Origin: an uncultured Clostridia bacterium | GTDB lineage: Bacteria; Bacillota; Clostridia; Oscillospirales; Ruminococcaceae | Length of the DNA stretch: 64,000 nucleotides | NCBI GenBank assembly: GCA_947586185.1 | Contig: CANPXN010000003.1 | Span: 105,571-169,570, forward strand | Direction: 5' to 3' | In this document: piece by piece, positions 23,919 through 32,022 of the stretch | Numbering within the stretch: position 1 is the stretch's first letter | Layout: every line of letters starts with the position of its first letter | Made by a program: the position numbers and the translations under genes | The notes under the pieces: generated by a model | Seen by the model: only the letters and a program-made list of their open reading frames with translations | Databases searched by the model: none | What the model was told of the DNA's origin: nothing

Positions 23919-24125
23919 ATGGCTGAAATGAAAGTGCTTTTTGAAAAATGCAAGGGCTGCGGACTTTGTACTACGGCATGTCCCAAAAAAATAGTCGCTC
24001 TGCAAAAAGAAAAGCGTAACAAAAAAGGATATTTTACAGCTGTCTGTACTGATATGGAAAGCTGTATAGGCTGCGCTATGTGCGCTCAGATGTGTCCAGA
24101 CTGTGCAATAACAGTTGAAAAATAA
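23919..24125 (+). CDS. korD: 2-oxoacid:ferredoxin oxidoreductase, delta (ferredoxin) subunit
   Basis: A 68-residue 2[4Fe-4S] ferredoxin with motifs CKGCGLCTTACP and CIGCAMCAQMCP, passing electrons from the ThDP-containing subunits to soluble ferredoxin. The ATG at 23919 is chosen over an in-frame ATG 10 codons upstream that overlaps the ATPase gene, because AAAGGAG lies 8 nt before it. It heads the subunit series delta, alpha, beta, gamma. The specificity (2-oxoglutarate versus branched-chain 2-oxoacids) cannot be settled from this subunit. Confidence 0.88.
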   Translation: MAEMKVLFEKCKGCGLCTTACPKKIVALQKEKRNKKGYFTAVCTDMESCIGCAMCAQMCPDCAITVEK

Positions 24126-24142
24126 GAAAGGAGATCGTAATC

Positions 24143-25198
24143 TTGGAAAGAAATCTAATGAAGGGTAACGAGGCTCTGGCAGAAGCTGCTATTAGAGCAG
24201 GCTGCAAATGCTTTTTCGGATACCCTATCACACCCCAGACCGAGCTTTCAGCCTATATGGCAAAGCGTATGGCAAAAGCAGGGGGAGTCTTTCTCCAGGC
24301 TGAGTCTGAGGTTGCCGCTATCAATATGGTTCTCGGAGCTGCATCAGCAGGCGTAAGAGCGATGACTTCATCATCTTCCCCTGGAATTAGTCTTAAATCG
24401 GAAGGCATTTCATACATAGCGGCAAGCGACCTGCCATGCGTTATTATAAATGTGCAGAGAGGCGGTCCGGGACTCGGAGGCATTCAGCCATCACAGGCGG
24501 ACTACCTACAGGCAACAAAGGGACTGGGACACGGAGATTTTCAGGTTCTGGTATATGCTCCGTCCTCAGTTCAGGAAATGATAAATCTGCTCACAAAGGC
24601 TTTCGATATGGCTGATGAGTTCAGAATGCCTGCAATGATCCTTGCAGACGGACTTTTAGGCCAGATGATGGAGCCTGTTGAATTTCCGGAAGCTAAAACG
24701 CATCAGATACCAAAGCCTTGGGCAACAAACGGTACCGGAATGAAGCGTAAGCACAATATTATAAATTCCCTTTACCTTACTCCGGAAGAGCTTGAGAAAA
24801 CCGTTCTTGACAGGTATAAAAGATATGAGGTCCTCGAAAACGAGCATACGGAAGCTGAAACCTATCTTACAGAAGACGCTGAAATTCTCGTTGCAGCATA
24901 CGGTGCAACCGCAAGAGTCGCTAAATCAGCAGTTATAAAGGCAAGAGAAGCCGGCGTAAAGGCAGGTCTTATCCGCCCGATAACTCTGTGGCCGTTCCCG
25001 AAAAAGGAAATTGTAAAGGCTTCAGAAAATGCAAAGCATATCCTCGTAACGGAAATGAACATGGGTCAGATGGTTGACGATGTAAAGCTTGCGGTAGAGT
25101 GCAGAGTTCCTGTAAGCTTCTTCGGAAGAACCGGAGGAATGGTTCCTAAGCCGTCTGAAATTCTTGATAAAATACTTGAGCTGGGAGGTGCTGAGTAA
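24143..25198 (+). CDS. korA: 2-oxoacid:ferredoxin oxidoreductase, alpha subunit
   Basis: A 351-residue subunit of the pyruvate/2-oxoacid:ferredoxin oxidoreductase family. GNEALAEAAIRAGCKCFFGYPITPQTELSAYM is the typical N-terminal domain I; SSSPGISLKSEGISYIAASDLPCVIINVQRGGPGLG follows, and domain II contains GLIRPITLWPFPKKEI. It oxidatively decarboxylates a 2-oxoacid to acyl-CoA with reduced ferredoxin. The start codon is TTG, set by AAGGAG 9 nt upstream. Close relatives are often labelled VorB (branched-chain substrates) as well as KorA; the aconitase and isocitrate dehydrogenase genes next door favour 2-oxoglutarate. Confidence 0.9.
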   Translation: MERNLMKGNEALAEAAIRAGCKCFFGYPITPQTELSAYMAKRMAKAGGVFLQAESEVAAINMVLGAASAGVRAMTSSSSPGISLKSEGISYIAASDLPCVIINVQRGGPGLGGIQPSQADYLQATKGLGHGDFQVLVYAPSSVQEMINLLTKAFDMADEFRMPAMILADGLLGQMMEPVEFPEAKTHQIPKPWATNGTGMKRKHNIINSLYLTPEELEKTVLDRYKRYEVLENEHTEAETYLTEDAEILVAAYGATARVAKSAVIKAREAGVKAGLIRPITLWPFPKKEIVKASENAKHILVTEMNMGQMVDDVKLAVECRVPVSFFGRTGGMVPKPSEILDKILELGGAE

Positions 25199-25950
25199 TG
25201 GCTGTTGTATTTGAAAAGCCTCATTCACTGTGCGATGTTTCCATGCACTACTGCCCAGGATGTACCCACGGAATCGTTCACAGACTTATATGCGAGGTCA
25301 TTGACGAAATGGGCATTGAGGGAGATACTATCGGTATCTGTCCGGTAGGCTGCTCGGTAATGGCATACGACTACTTTAACTGCGATATGATCGAAGCTCC
25401 TCACGGACGTGCTCCGGCAGTTGCAACAGGCGTTAAGAGAGCTTTGCCTGACAAATATGTATTTACATACCAGGGCGACGGCGACCTTGCCGCTATAGGC
25501 ACATGCGAAACTGTACACAGCGCTACAAGAGGCGAAAATATAGTAATCATTTTCATTAACAATACAATATACGGAATGACAGGCGGTCAGATGGCTCCTA
25601 CAACTCTTCCGGGACAGGTTACACAGACAACTCCTTTTGGACGAGATACTTCTGTTGCCGGATTTCCAATAAGAGTATGCGAAATGCTCTCGACCCTTGA
25701 CGGCGTTGCACTGGCTCAGCGTGTATCCGTTGACAGCGTTCCGAACATAAAGACTGCAAAAAAAGCTATAAGAAAGGCTTTTGAAAACCAGAAGGAAAAA
25801 AGAGGTTTTTCAATTGTTGAGGTTCTTTCAACATGCCCTACAAACTGGGGACTTGACCCGATCGAGGCATTGGAGCGTCTTAGAAAAGACATGATCCCTT
25901 ATTTCCCTCTTGGAGTATATAAGGACATTACTGCAAAGGAGGATAAATAA
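25198..25950 (+). CDS. korB: 2-oxoacid:ferredoxin oxidoreductase, beta (ThDP) subunit
   Basis: A 250-residue subunit that binds thiamine diphosphate: the GDGD...NN motif is seen as YQGDGDLAAIGTCETVHSATRGENIVIIFINN, followed by YGMTGGQMAPTT. CPGCTHGIVHRLI near the N-terminus is typical of KorB/VorA. The start overlaps the alpha-subunit stop (TAATG), so the subunits are made together. Substrate specificity is unresolved as for the alpha subunit. Confidence 0.92.
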   Translation: MAVVFEKPHSLCDVSMHYCPGCTHGIVHRLICEVIDEMGIEGDTIGICPVGCSVMAYDYFNCDMIEAPHGRAPAVATGVKRALPDKYVFTYQGDGDLAAIGTCETVHSATRGENIVIIFINNTIYGMTGGQMAPTTLPGQVTQTTPFGRDTSVAGFPIRVCEMLSTLDGVALAQRVSVDSVPNIKTAKKAIRKAFENQKEKRGFSIVEVLSTCPTNWGLDPIEALERLRKDMIPYFPLGVYKDITAKEDK

Positions 25951-25952
25951 GC

Positions 25953-26483
25953 ATGAATCATGAAATTCTTCTGGCAGGCTTCGGCGGTCAGGGCATTCTG
26001 TTCGCCGGAAAGGTTCTTGCATACTGCGGACTCATTGACAACAGAGAGCTTTCATGGCTTCCGTCCTACGGTCCGGAAATGAGGGGCGGAACGGCTAACT
26101 GCTCCGTGTGTATCTCTGATGAGCCTATAGGATGCCCTCAGGTTATAGACCCTGACCTGCTTATGGTAATGAACGGTCCGTCCTATGATAAATTTATCGG
26201 TAATGTAAAACCGGGCGGAAAGGCGTTTATAGACAGCACTCTTGTAGAGCAGAAATGTGAAAGATCGGACATTGAATGCTTTTACGTTCCGGCGTCACAG
26301 CTTGCTATTGACAACGGTCTTGAGGGTAGTGCAAACATAATCCTCATAGGAAAAATGATAAAAGAAAGCGGTATATTTGAAGAGCAGACAGTTAGAAAGG
26401 CTCTTGAAAAAATTATTCCGCCGAAAAGAGCGCATCTTATAGAGCCTAACATGAAGGCTGTTAAAATAGGAATGGACTTTTAA
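25953..26483 (+). CDS. korC: 2-oxoacid:ferredoxin oxidoreductase, gamma subunit
   Basis: A 176-residue gamma domain with the glycine-rich start EILLAGFGGQGILFAGKVLAYCG, then PSYGPEMRGGTANCSVCISDEPIGCP, both diagnostic for the CoA-binding gamma subunit. GGAGG is 10 nt before the ATG, which follows the beta subunit by 2 nt. It is the last subunit gene; a hairpin region and a terminator follow before ispD. Confidence 0.92.
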   Translation: MNHEILLAGFGGQGILFAGKVLAYCGLIDNRELSWLPSYGPEMRGGTANCSVCISDEPIGCPQVIDPDLLMVMNGPSYDKFIGNVKPGGKAFIDSTLVEQKCERSDIECFYVPASQLAIDNGLEGSANIILIGKMIKESGIFEEQTVRKALEKIIPPKRAHLIEPNMKAVKIGMDF

Positions 26484-26577
26484 ATCTTTCAATTTACAAA
26501 GTCTATTGGAAAAGCCGCCAAGCCACATTGCGGCGGCGTCAACTATATGTTGATTGAAGAATAAGTATAAGCATTTT

Positions 26578-26609
26578 ACCGTCTGAATTTTTCAGGCGGT
26601 ATTTTTTTC
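26578..26609 (+). terminator. Terminator of the KOR operon
   Basis: ACCGTCTGAA pairs with TTCAGGCGGT around a 3-nt loop, followed by a long T-tract. The end of the tract overlaps the -35 region of the ispD promoter. Confidence 0.88.
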
Positions 26610-26638
26610 TTTACATTTCTTCCATATAATGCTATAAT
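26610..26638 (+). promoter_or_regulatory. Promoter of ispD-ispF
   Basis: TTTACA (26610-26615), 17-nt spacer, TATAAT (26633-26638); the leader before ispD is very short. Confidence 0.75.
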
Positions 26639-26658
26639 TTTATTGAGGTGACATTGCT

Positions 26659-27333
26659 ATGAATACTTCTGTAATTATTGTATGCGCCGGAAATTCAACA
26701 AGAATGAACGGTGTTAATAAAATACTGCTCCCTTTGGGAGGATCAAATGTTATCGGCTGCTCAATGCTTGCCTTTGAAAGATGCGAAAGCGTTAAGGAAA
26801 TCGTTGTTGTGTGCCGCCCGCAGGACGAATATGAAATACGCAAAACTGCTGAAAAAGCCGGTATTACAAAGCTTGCAGCAGTGGCATACGGCGGCGGCAG
26901 CAGACAGGAAAGCGTTATAAACGGACTCAGGAAAATAAGCAAGGGAACTGAGATCATAGCCGTTCATGACGGCGCAAGACCTCTTGTAAAACCTAAGCAC
27001 ATAGAGCTTGTCATAAAGAATGCCTCAGTATTTGGAGGCTCAACTCTCGGCGTTCCGGTAAAGGACACGATAAAGGTCGTAAGCGATGAACTCGTTGTGG
27101 ATACTCCTCACCGTCCGAGCCTTTATATCACTCAGACTCCTCAGGCGTTCAAGCGTACACTCTATTTTGAAGCGGTTGATTTTGCTTTGGAGCATGAGCT
27201 GGACTTCACTGACGACTGTCAGCTTGTGGAGGCTGTCGGAGGCAAAATATATATGACAACCGGAGATTATAAAAATATCAAGATCACTACTCCGGAGGAT
27301 ATTAAAATAGCAGAGATACTTTGGGAGGCATAA
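26659..27333 (+). CDS. ispD: 2-C-methyl-D-erythritol 4-phosphate cytidylyltransferase
   Basis: A 224-residue IspD, third step of the MEP isoprenoid pathway. The nucleotide-binding start [24 protein letters not shown], the [11 protein letters not shown] motif and TPQAFKR plus [13 protein letters not shown] are all family hallmarks. GAGGTG lies before the ATG. ispF follows after a single nucleotide, the usual pairing of the two steps. Confidence 0.95.
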   Translation: MNTSVIIVCAGNSTRMNGVNKILLPLGGSNVIGCSMLAFERCESVKEIVVVCRPQDEYEIRKTAEKAGITKLAAVAYGGGSRQESVINGLRKISKGTEIIAVHDGARPLVKPKHIELVIKNASVFGGSTLGVPVKDTIKVVSDELVVDTPHRPSLYITQTPQAFKRTLYFEAVDFALEHELDFTDDCQLVEAVGGKIYMTTGDYKNIKITTPEDIKIAEILWEA

Positions 27334-27334
27334 T

Positions 27335-27808
27335 ATGAGAATTGGTCACGGATATGATGTACACCGCCTTATAGAGGGCAGAAAGCTTATTTTAGGCGGA
27401 GTGTGCATACCATATGAAAAGGGGCTGCTTGGACATTCAGATGCGGATGTGCTTACCCATGCGGTAATGGATTCTCTGCTTGGAGCCGCTGCTCTTGGGG
27501 ATATAGGAAAACACTTTCCGGACAATGATCCAGAATATGAGGGAGCGGACAGTATCATGCTCCTTGATAAGGTCGTTTCCATTATTGACGAAAAAGGCTT
27601 TAAGCTCGGCAATCTTGACGCTACGGTAATCGCCCAGGCGCCAAAGCTGCTTCCATATATCCAGAGCATGAGAGAAATCATTGCAAAAGCGTGCAAAGCA
27701 GACATTTCACAGGTGAACATAAAAGCAACCACTGAAGAAAAGCTCGGCTTCACAGGCGACGGCTCTGGCATTTCAGCCCACTGTGTATCGCTTCTTGTCG
27801 AAAAGTAG
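27335..27808 (+). CDS. ispF: 2-C-methyl-D-erythritol 2,4-cyclodiphosphate synthase
   Basis: A complete 157-residue IspF. The zinc ligands sit in GHGYDVHRL and [33 protein letters not shown], and the C-terminal [23 protein letters not shown] is conserved. It closes the cyclic diphosphate ring in isoprenoid precursor synthesis. It starts 1 nt after ispD and is translated from the same message. Confidence 0.97.
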   Translation: MRIGHGYDVHRLIEGRKLILGGVCIPYEKGLLGHSDADVLTHAVMDSLLGAAALGDIGKHFPDNDPEYEGADSIMLLDKVVSIIDEKGFKLGNLDATVIAQAPKLLPYIQSMREIIAKACKADISQVNIKATTEEKLGFTGDGSGISAHCVSLLVEK

Positions 27809-27896
27809 CACCTTTCAGACTTGCGCATATAATGTATTATCCCGCATGCCCATATCTTAATGAAGATATGGGGCAACAAAAATAAGGGGTGATACA

Positions 27897-28124
27897 ATGA
27901 CGGATAAAACCGTAATAACAATGCCGTCGATTACTGCTGCCATAAAGGCTCAGCGTTTTTTAAGAGCAAGGGGGACTGCATGTGAGATCCAGAGAGCTGC
28001 AAAGGTATCGAAAGCCGGATGCACACATGTTATTATTGTAAACGGTGACGCAAAAAGCACTGTGAGAATGCTCAGGGAAAACGGATTAAAATACGGCATT
28101 GTCATTCAGGACGCAAATGAATAA
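27897..28124 (+). CDS. DUF3343 protein
   Basis: A 75-residue protein of the DUF3343 family (putative Se/S carrier-like): TMPSITAAIKAQRFLRARGTACEIQ and CTHVIIVNGDAKSTVRMLRENGLKYG are the family pattern, with a conserved Cys in the KAGCTHV segment. AAGGGG lies 7 nt before ATG. It overlaps the following cysteine-desulfurase-like gene by 8 nt; the two families commonly travel together, which suggests that it takes sulfur or selenium from that enzyme. Confidence 0.8.
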   Translation: MTDKTVITMPSITAAIKAQRFLRARGTACEIQRAAKVSKAGCTHVIIVNGDAKSTVRMLRENGLKYGIVIQDANE

Positions 28125-29244
28125 CATTATAAATTTTGATAATGCGGCAACTACCTTTCCAAAGCCCCCGGAGGTAAGAGCAGCTATGATGCACGCATTA
28201 AACAAATGCGGCGGAAACGCTGGAAGAGGCGGTCACAAGCTTTCGATCATGACCTCTGAGGCTGTATTTGACTCAAGGCAGACCGCCGCTGATTTTTTCG
28301 GCGCACAGCCGGAAAACGTAATTTTTACTCTTAACTGCACCCACGCCTTAAATTTAGCCATTCAGGGTATAATACCCCGGGGAGGGCATGTTATAATCAG
28401 CAGCATGGAGCACAACTCTGTTGCAAGAGTTGTATACGCTCTCAGAAAACAGGGCGTTTCAGCTTCTATAGCCGACGTAAGCCCGGACGACAGCGTTACT
28501 ATAAGCAATTTTAAGCGTCTTATAAAAAGAAATACTGCCGCCATAGTCTGCACAGCTGCAAGTAACGTAACAGGTCAGATACTCCCTTTCAGAGAAATAG
28601 GAAGGCTTTGCAGTGAAAATGGCATATGCTTTATTTTAGACGGCGCTCAGGGCTGCGGCATACTGGATATTGATCTTGAAAGGGATAATATCAATATTCT
28701 CTGTACAGCCGGACACAAGGGACTTTATGGCCCTCCCGGAACAGGTATGCTGATCTCAGACGGCAGTTTTACTCTCCGTCCGCTGATCCAAGGCGGTACG
28801 GGAAGCAGCTCCATGGATCTTGAACAGCCGGACTTTCTCCCGGATAGCCTTGAATCAGGAACTCTTAATACCTGCGGAATAATCGCCCTTAAAAAAGGCA
28901 TTGACTTTGTAAGGAAAAAAACCTGCCGGGAGATATACAGACATGAGGATGAGCTTTGCAGATTGTTCATATCTCAGCTTAAAGACTGCGATAAGGTAAA
29001 AATATACCGCACACAGGGAGTAAAATATGCTCCAATCGTCTCCTTCACCATAGAGGGAGAAGCACCGGAGGAAACTGCGGCAAAGCTCAGCAAATACGGC
29101 TTTTGCCTCAGAGCAGGTCTTCACTGCGCTCCCCTTGCCCACAAGGCTATGGGAACTGAGGAGGGAACAGTCAGATTTGCTCCTTCCGTATTCAATAACA
29201 GAGCGCAGGTAATCAGACTTTGCAATATTGTGAAAAGTTTATGA
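28117..29244 (+). CDS. Cysteine desulfurase-like PLP enzyme (class V aminotransferase fold)
   Basis: A 375-residue enzyme starting INFDNAATTFPKPPEV, with the PLP lysine in CTAGHKGLYGPPGTG and a candidate catalytic Cys in LRAGLHCAPLAHKAMGTEEGTVRFAPSVFNN. This is the EF2568-like subgroup of cysteine desulfurases rather than IscS or SufS of an iron-sulfur cluster operon. It probably frees sulfur (or selenium) from cysteine for the DUF3343 protein encoded just upstream. The ATG at 28117 is preferred over an upstream non-ATG codon because AGGA lies 5 nt before it. An AT-rich hairpin follows the gene. Confidence 0.85.
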   Translation: MNNIINFDNAATTFPKPPEVRAAMMHALNKCGGNAGRGGHKLSIMTSEAVFDSRQTAADFFGAQPENVIFTLNCTHALNLAIQGIIPRGGHVIISSMEHNSVARVVYALRKQGVSASIADVSPDDSVTISNFKRLIKRNTAAIVCTAASNVTGQILPFREIGRLCSENGICFILDGAQGCGILDIDLERDNINILCTAGHKGLYGPPGTGMLISDGSFTLRPLIQGGTGSSSMDLEQPDFLPDSLESGTLNTCGIIALKKGIDFVRKKTCREIYRHEDELCRLFISQLKDCDKVKIYRTQGVKYAPIVSFTIEGEAPEETAAKLSKYGFCLRAGLHCAPLAHKAMGTEEGTVRFAPSVFNNRAQVIRLCNIVKSL

Positions 29245-29245
29245 A

Positions 29246-29280
29246 AAATACAGATTACCCTATTGAAATAATCTGTATTT
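29246..29280 (+). terminator. AT-rich terminator-like hairpin
   Basis: Perfect 12-bp arms AAATACAGATTA (29246-29257) and TAATCTGTATTT (29269-29280). The right arm also overlaps the spacer of the cdaA promoter. Confidence 0.55.
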
Positions 29281-29290
29281 ATGGTAAAAT
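29263..29290 (+). promoter_or_regulatory. Probable promoter of cdaA
   Basis: TTGAAA (29263-29268), 16-nt spacer, TAAAAT (29285-29290). The transcript would start with the structured leader 29301-29382. Confidence 0.6.
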
Positions 29291-29300
29291 TATAAGTAGA

Positions 29301-29398
29301 GTCCAAGGGCATAAATGGGGAGCGAATTTCATATCCTCTGAAAGGGACGCTCCCCTTACATAAACCCTGAAAAACACAGGACGTGACCTTCGGAAAGG
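29301..29398 (+). promoter_or_regulatory. Structured 5' leader of cdaA, possible riboswitch-like element
   Basis: Three nested stems fit in order: GTCC (29301-29304) with GGAC (29379-29382), AGGG (29306-29309) with CCCT (29365-29368) and GGGGAGCG (29317-29324) with CGCTCCCC (29348-29355). A last small hairpin CCTT/AAGG holds the Shine-Dalgarno area before cdaA. I cannot match it to a known riboswitch class. Confidence 0.5.
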
Positions 29399-29407
29399 AA
29401 GTGAACT

Positions 29408-30289
29408 ATGTACGCACTGAACAATGCTAAAAATATGATCTGGAACGTTATACAATCCATTGGCTTTATTGATATTATTGATATGCTTCTGCTGACATAT
29501 ATCGTGTACCTCCTCATAAAATTTGTCCGTGAAACAAGAGCAGGGCAGCTTATCAAGGGTATTATTTTCATTGCCATTGCATACTTTATAAGCTCTCAGA
29601 TTGAATTAAAGGCCATTTCATACATCATAAAAAGCGTTCTTGATGTCGGACTGCTTGCTCTGATAATTATGTTCCAGCCGGAGCTGAGACGTGTTCTTGA
29701 AAAGGCAGGACGAACAAAATTCGGCATCAGCTCTTTTGGCTTCGGAGAATCCTCCGATGAAGCCTTTGCTATGTGGAACGACGCTATTGAAGCTATATGT
29801 GATTCATGCACTGAACTTTCCTCCACAAAAACCGGCGCTTTGATCGTTATTGAACGCCAGACAAAGCTGGGCGAACAGATCGAAAACGGAACTATCGTTG
29901 ACGCTGTTCCGAGCAAGGAGCTTTTCGGCAACATATTCTTTCCAAATACACCCCTCCATGACGGCGCAGTCATCATGAGAAACGGAAAGATCCATGCGGC
30001 TGCCTGCTTTCTTCCTAAGCCTCAAAAGGAAGAGCTTATCAACAAAAAGCTTGGCTCAAGACACAGAGCTGCTATTGGTATGAGCGAGAATTCAGACGCT
30101 ATTGTAATCGTTGTTTCCGAAGAAACAGGACAGATCTCCATTGCAGAAAACGGAGTCCTTGTACGTGACTATACCCGTTTCAGACTTAATGAGCATCTTC
30201 GTGAAACTCTGATACCAAAGGCAGCTGAAAACAAAAAAATAAAACTGAGTCTAAAAAAAGGAAAGCACAAAGGAGAGGATAAAAATTGA
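29408..30289 (+). CDS. cdaA: Diadenylate cyclase CdaA
   Basis: A 293-residue membrane enzyme: three N-terminal helices (about residues 10-85) then a DAC domain with the catalytic DGA in PLHDGAVIMRNGKIHAAACFLP and the RHR motif in GSRHRAAIGMSENSDAIVIVVSEETG. It joins two ATP into cyclic di-AMP, which controls potassium and osmolyte uptake and wall stability in Firmicutes. cdaR follows with a 4-nt overlap. Regulation may act through the structured leader. Confidence 0.96.
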   Translation: MYALNNAKNMIWNVIQSIGFIDIIDMLLLTYIVYLLIKFVRETRAGQLIKGIIFIAIAYFISSQIELKAISYIIKSVLDVGLLALIIMFQPELRRVLEKAGRTKFGISSFGFGESSDEAFAMWNDAIEAICDSCTELSSTKTGALIVIERQTKLGEQIENGTIVDAVPSKELFGNIFFPNTPLHDGAVIMRNGKIHAAACFLPKPQKEELINKKLGSRHRAAIGMSENSDAIVIVVSEETGQISIAENGVLVRDYTRFRLNEHLRETLIPKAAENKKIKLSLKKGKHKGEDKN

Positions 30290-31575
30290 AATTTCTTTTA
30301 AGCATAAGAAAAAAAATATCAGAATCCTTTGACAACAAGGCTGCTCTTATAATTTATTCAGTTTTAATATCAGTCCTTGCATGGTTTGTAATATCAATAA
30401 CAATTTATCCTACCACACCGAAAACGATCTCCAATATTGCCCTTACGATTGATACCACCGGTACATCAGCCGAGGAAAATAATCTGAGTGTAATAAGCCG
30501 CAGCGTAAAAAATGTTACAGTCACAATACAGGGAAAACGCTCAAGGATAGGAAGCCTTTCAGCCGATGACCTTGAAGCAAAAGCCATCGTGGAAAACGTT
30601 ACCTCGGCAGGAGAAAAGGATCTAAAAATTGAAGTAACCAGTAAGGATTCCAATGTCAAGTTTGATGTCACAGCAATAAAGCCTGCTACTGTTTCAGTTA
30701 TGTTCGACCGAATAGACACAAGAGAGTTTGAGCTCACTGTGGACGCTCCTAACATAACAGCTAAAAAAGACCTTTATATGGACAGCAGCGATTTTTCCTG
30801 CGATCCGGGCGTTATTGAAATAGAGGGACCGTCATCTCAGCTTGATTCAATAGACAAGGCAGTTGTACAGGTGGACAACGAGAAGGTTCTCGACTCGGCA
30901 TATACCTTCCACAGCGACAAGATCGTACTTTATGACAAGAATCAATCCAAGATCGACATGTCCAACATGAAGACAAACACATCGGACTTTACTATAAAAA
31001 TACCTGTTTATATGCAGAAGACCCTTGACCTTACTTATGATCTGAAATATGCGCCTCAAAACTTTGATGTAAACTCCATAGACCTGGAGCTGAGCGTGGA
31101 TTCAATCACCCTTGCATCCCCTAACTTAGACCTTAAAAAGCTTGATTCATGGCATCTTGATTCAATACCTCTCTATGAGCTTGATATGGATTACACAGGT
31201 TATTTTAACATTGAGATACCTGAAAACTATAAAGACCTGTCAAATATCAAAACCGTTACGGCAAAGCTTAATACCGAGGGACTTTCCACCAAGGAGGTCA
31301 CAGTAAACGATATTTCAATTGTCAACCCTCCGTCAGGATATGATTGTAAGGTAAAGACCTATGGTCTTACATTCGCTATTATAGGCCCTGAGGAGGATAT
31401 CAAGGACATTACCGAAAAGGATATTATGGTTTATGTGGACCTTCTCAAATATGATGTCCAGAGCGAAAATTTTAGCGCTGACGCAACAATATCCTTCCCG
31501 AATTATAATAAGGTTTGGGCGGTAGGACTTCAGAAGGTCGCTATTAACGCCACAAAGCAGGAAACAAGCGATTAA
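30286..31575 (+). CDS. cdaR: YbbR-domain protein CdaR, regulator of diadenylate cyclase
   Basis: A 429-residue protein with one N-terminal membrane helix (about residues 18-38) and an extracellular part of four YbbR-type repeats of about 85 residues (for example FELTVDAPNITAKKDLYMDSSDFSCDPGVIEIEGPSSQLDSI). CdaR binds CdaA and tunes its activity. It begins with TTG overlapping the cdaA stop; AGGAGAGG lies 7 nt before it. The third gene of the usual set, glmM, does not follow; an intergenic region with a candidate RNA is found instead. Confidence 0.93.
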   Translation: MKFLLSIRKKISESFDNKAALIIYSVLISVLAWFVISITIYPTTPKTISNIALTIDTTGTSAEENNLSVISRSVKNVTVTIQGKRSRIGSLSADDLEAKAIVENVTSAGEKDLKIEVTSKDSNVKFDVTAIKPATVSVMFDRIDTREFELTVDAPNITAKKDLYMDSSDFSCDPGVIEIEGPSSQLDSIDKAVVQVDNEKVLDSAYTFHSDKIVLYDKNQSKIDMSNMKTNTSDFTIKIPVYMQKTLDLTYDLKYAPQNFDVNSIDLELSVDSITLASPNLDLKKLDSWHLDSIPLYELDMDYTGYFNIEIPENYKDLSNIKTVTAKLNTEGLSTKEVTVNDISIVNPPSGYDCKVKTYGLTFAIIGPEEDIKDITEKDIMVYVDLLKYDVQSENFSADATISFPNYNKVWAVGLQKVAINATKQETSD

Positions 31576-31649
31576 CTTTAACAATTGGTCAAACTGCACA
31601 ATTATATAGCACTGTTTTTGAAGGTTTAGTACATTTTCTGTTTACCCTA

Positions 31650-31678
31650 TTGAATTTAGTCGTGATTTAAGATATAAT
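31650..31678 (+). promoter_or_regulatory. Promoter of candidate noncoding RNA
   Basis: TTGAAT (31650-31655), 17-nt spacer, TATAAT (31673-31678), with no gene downstream before a terminator. Confidence 0.75.
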
Positions 31679-31683
31679 TAGTA

Positions 31684-31902
31684 CGAGGGTTAATTGGATT
31701 TTTCAAAACAATTAATACCATACTGACAGAACTTTCAGGAATATACTTTCAGTGTGTTTTATGAGATTCCAGCGCTGTGGCAGATACTCTCTGGTCTGCC
31801 GGTCAAAAGCACTGTTCCCTGAATTTAACACTGCTGTAAGGCCTTTCTGAAATGAACTGATAAAGAGCCGGTTTCGTAATACCCGACGATTCCGGCTCTT
31901 TT
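31684..31902 (+). ncRNA. Candidate structured noncoding RNA, possibly 6S-like
   Basis: About 219 nt lie between a good promoter and a strong terminator, with no open frame of note. A 5' hairpin pairs TTAATTG (31690-31696) with CAATTAA (31709-31715). A long rod follows: CAG/CTG (31727/31857), TTCAGGAA (31734-31741) with TTTCTGAA (31844-31851), CAGTGT (31750-31755) with ACACTG (31828-31833), a large internal bubble, and GGCAGA (31779-31784) with TCTGCC (31795-31800). A long hairpin with a central bubble is the shape of 6S RNA, which traps RNA polymerase, but the extra 5' hairpin is not typical and the sequence does not prove it. Confidence 0.6.
31862..31902 (+). terminator. Terminator of candidate noncoding RNA
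   Basis: AAAGAGCCGG (31862-31871) pairs perfectly with CCGGCTCTTT, followed by TTGTTTT. Confidence 0.85.
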
Positions 31903-31925
31903 GTTTTAGTCAGTAAAGTGCGGAA

Positions 31926-31952
31926 AGGCTCTGCGGATAAACCGCAGAGCCT
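31926..31952 (-). terminator. Hairpin downstream of the DUF4179 gene
   Basis: AGGCTCTGCGG and CCGCAGAGCCT pair perfectly around ATAAA; read on the minus strand it is followed by TTTCC. A second, weaker hairpin (AAATGCC/GGCATTT, 31960-31994) lies between it and the gene. Confidence 0.65.
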
Positions 31953-32022
31953 ATTAGTTTAAATGCCCCCTGCTTTAAAAGGCCGGAGGCATTTTGGTTT
32001 TATTAAGGAGAATCAATTAAAA

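Noticed and set aside
24143..25198. Assignment as branched-chain (VorB) rather than 2-oxoglutarate enzyme
   Set aside because: It cannot be decided by sequence; the neighbouring aconitase and isocitrate dehydrogenase genes made me prefer the 2-oxoglutarate reading with reservation.
27848..27874. Hairpin after ispF as terminator
   Set aside because: Arms GCCCATATCTT and AAGATATGGGGC pair well but no T-run follows.
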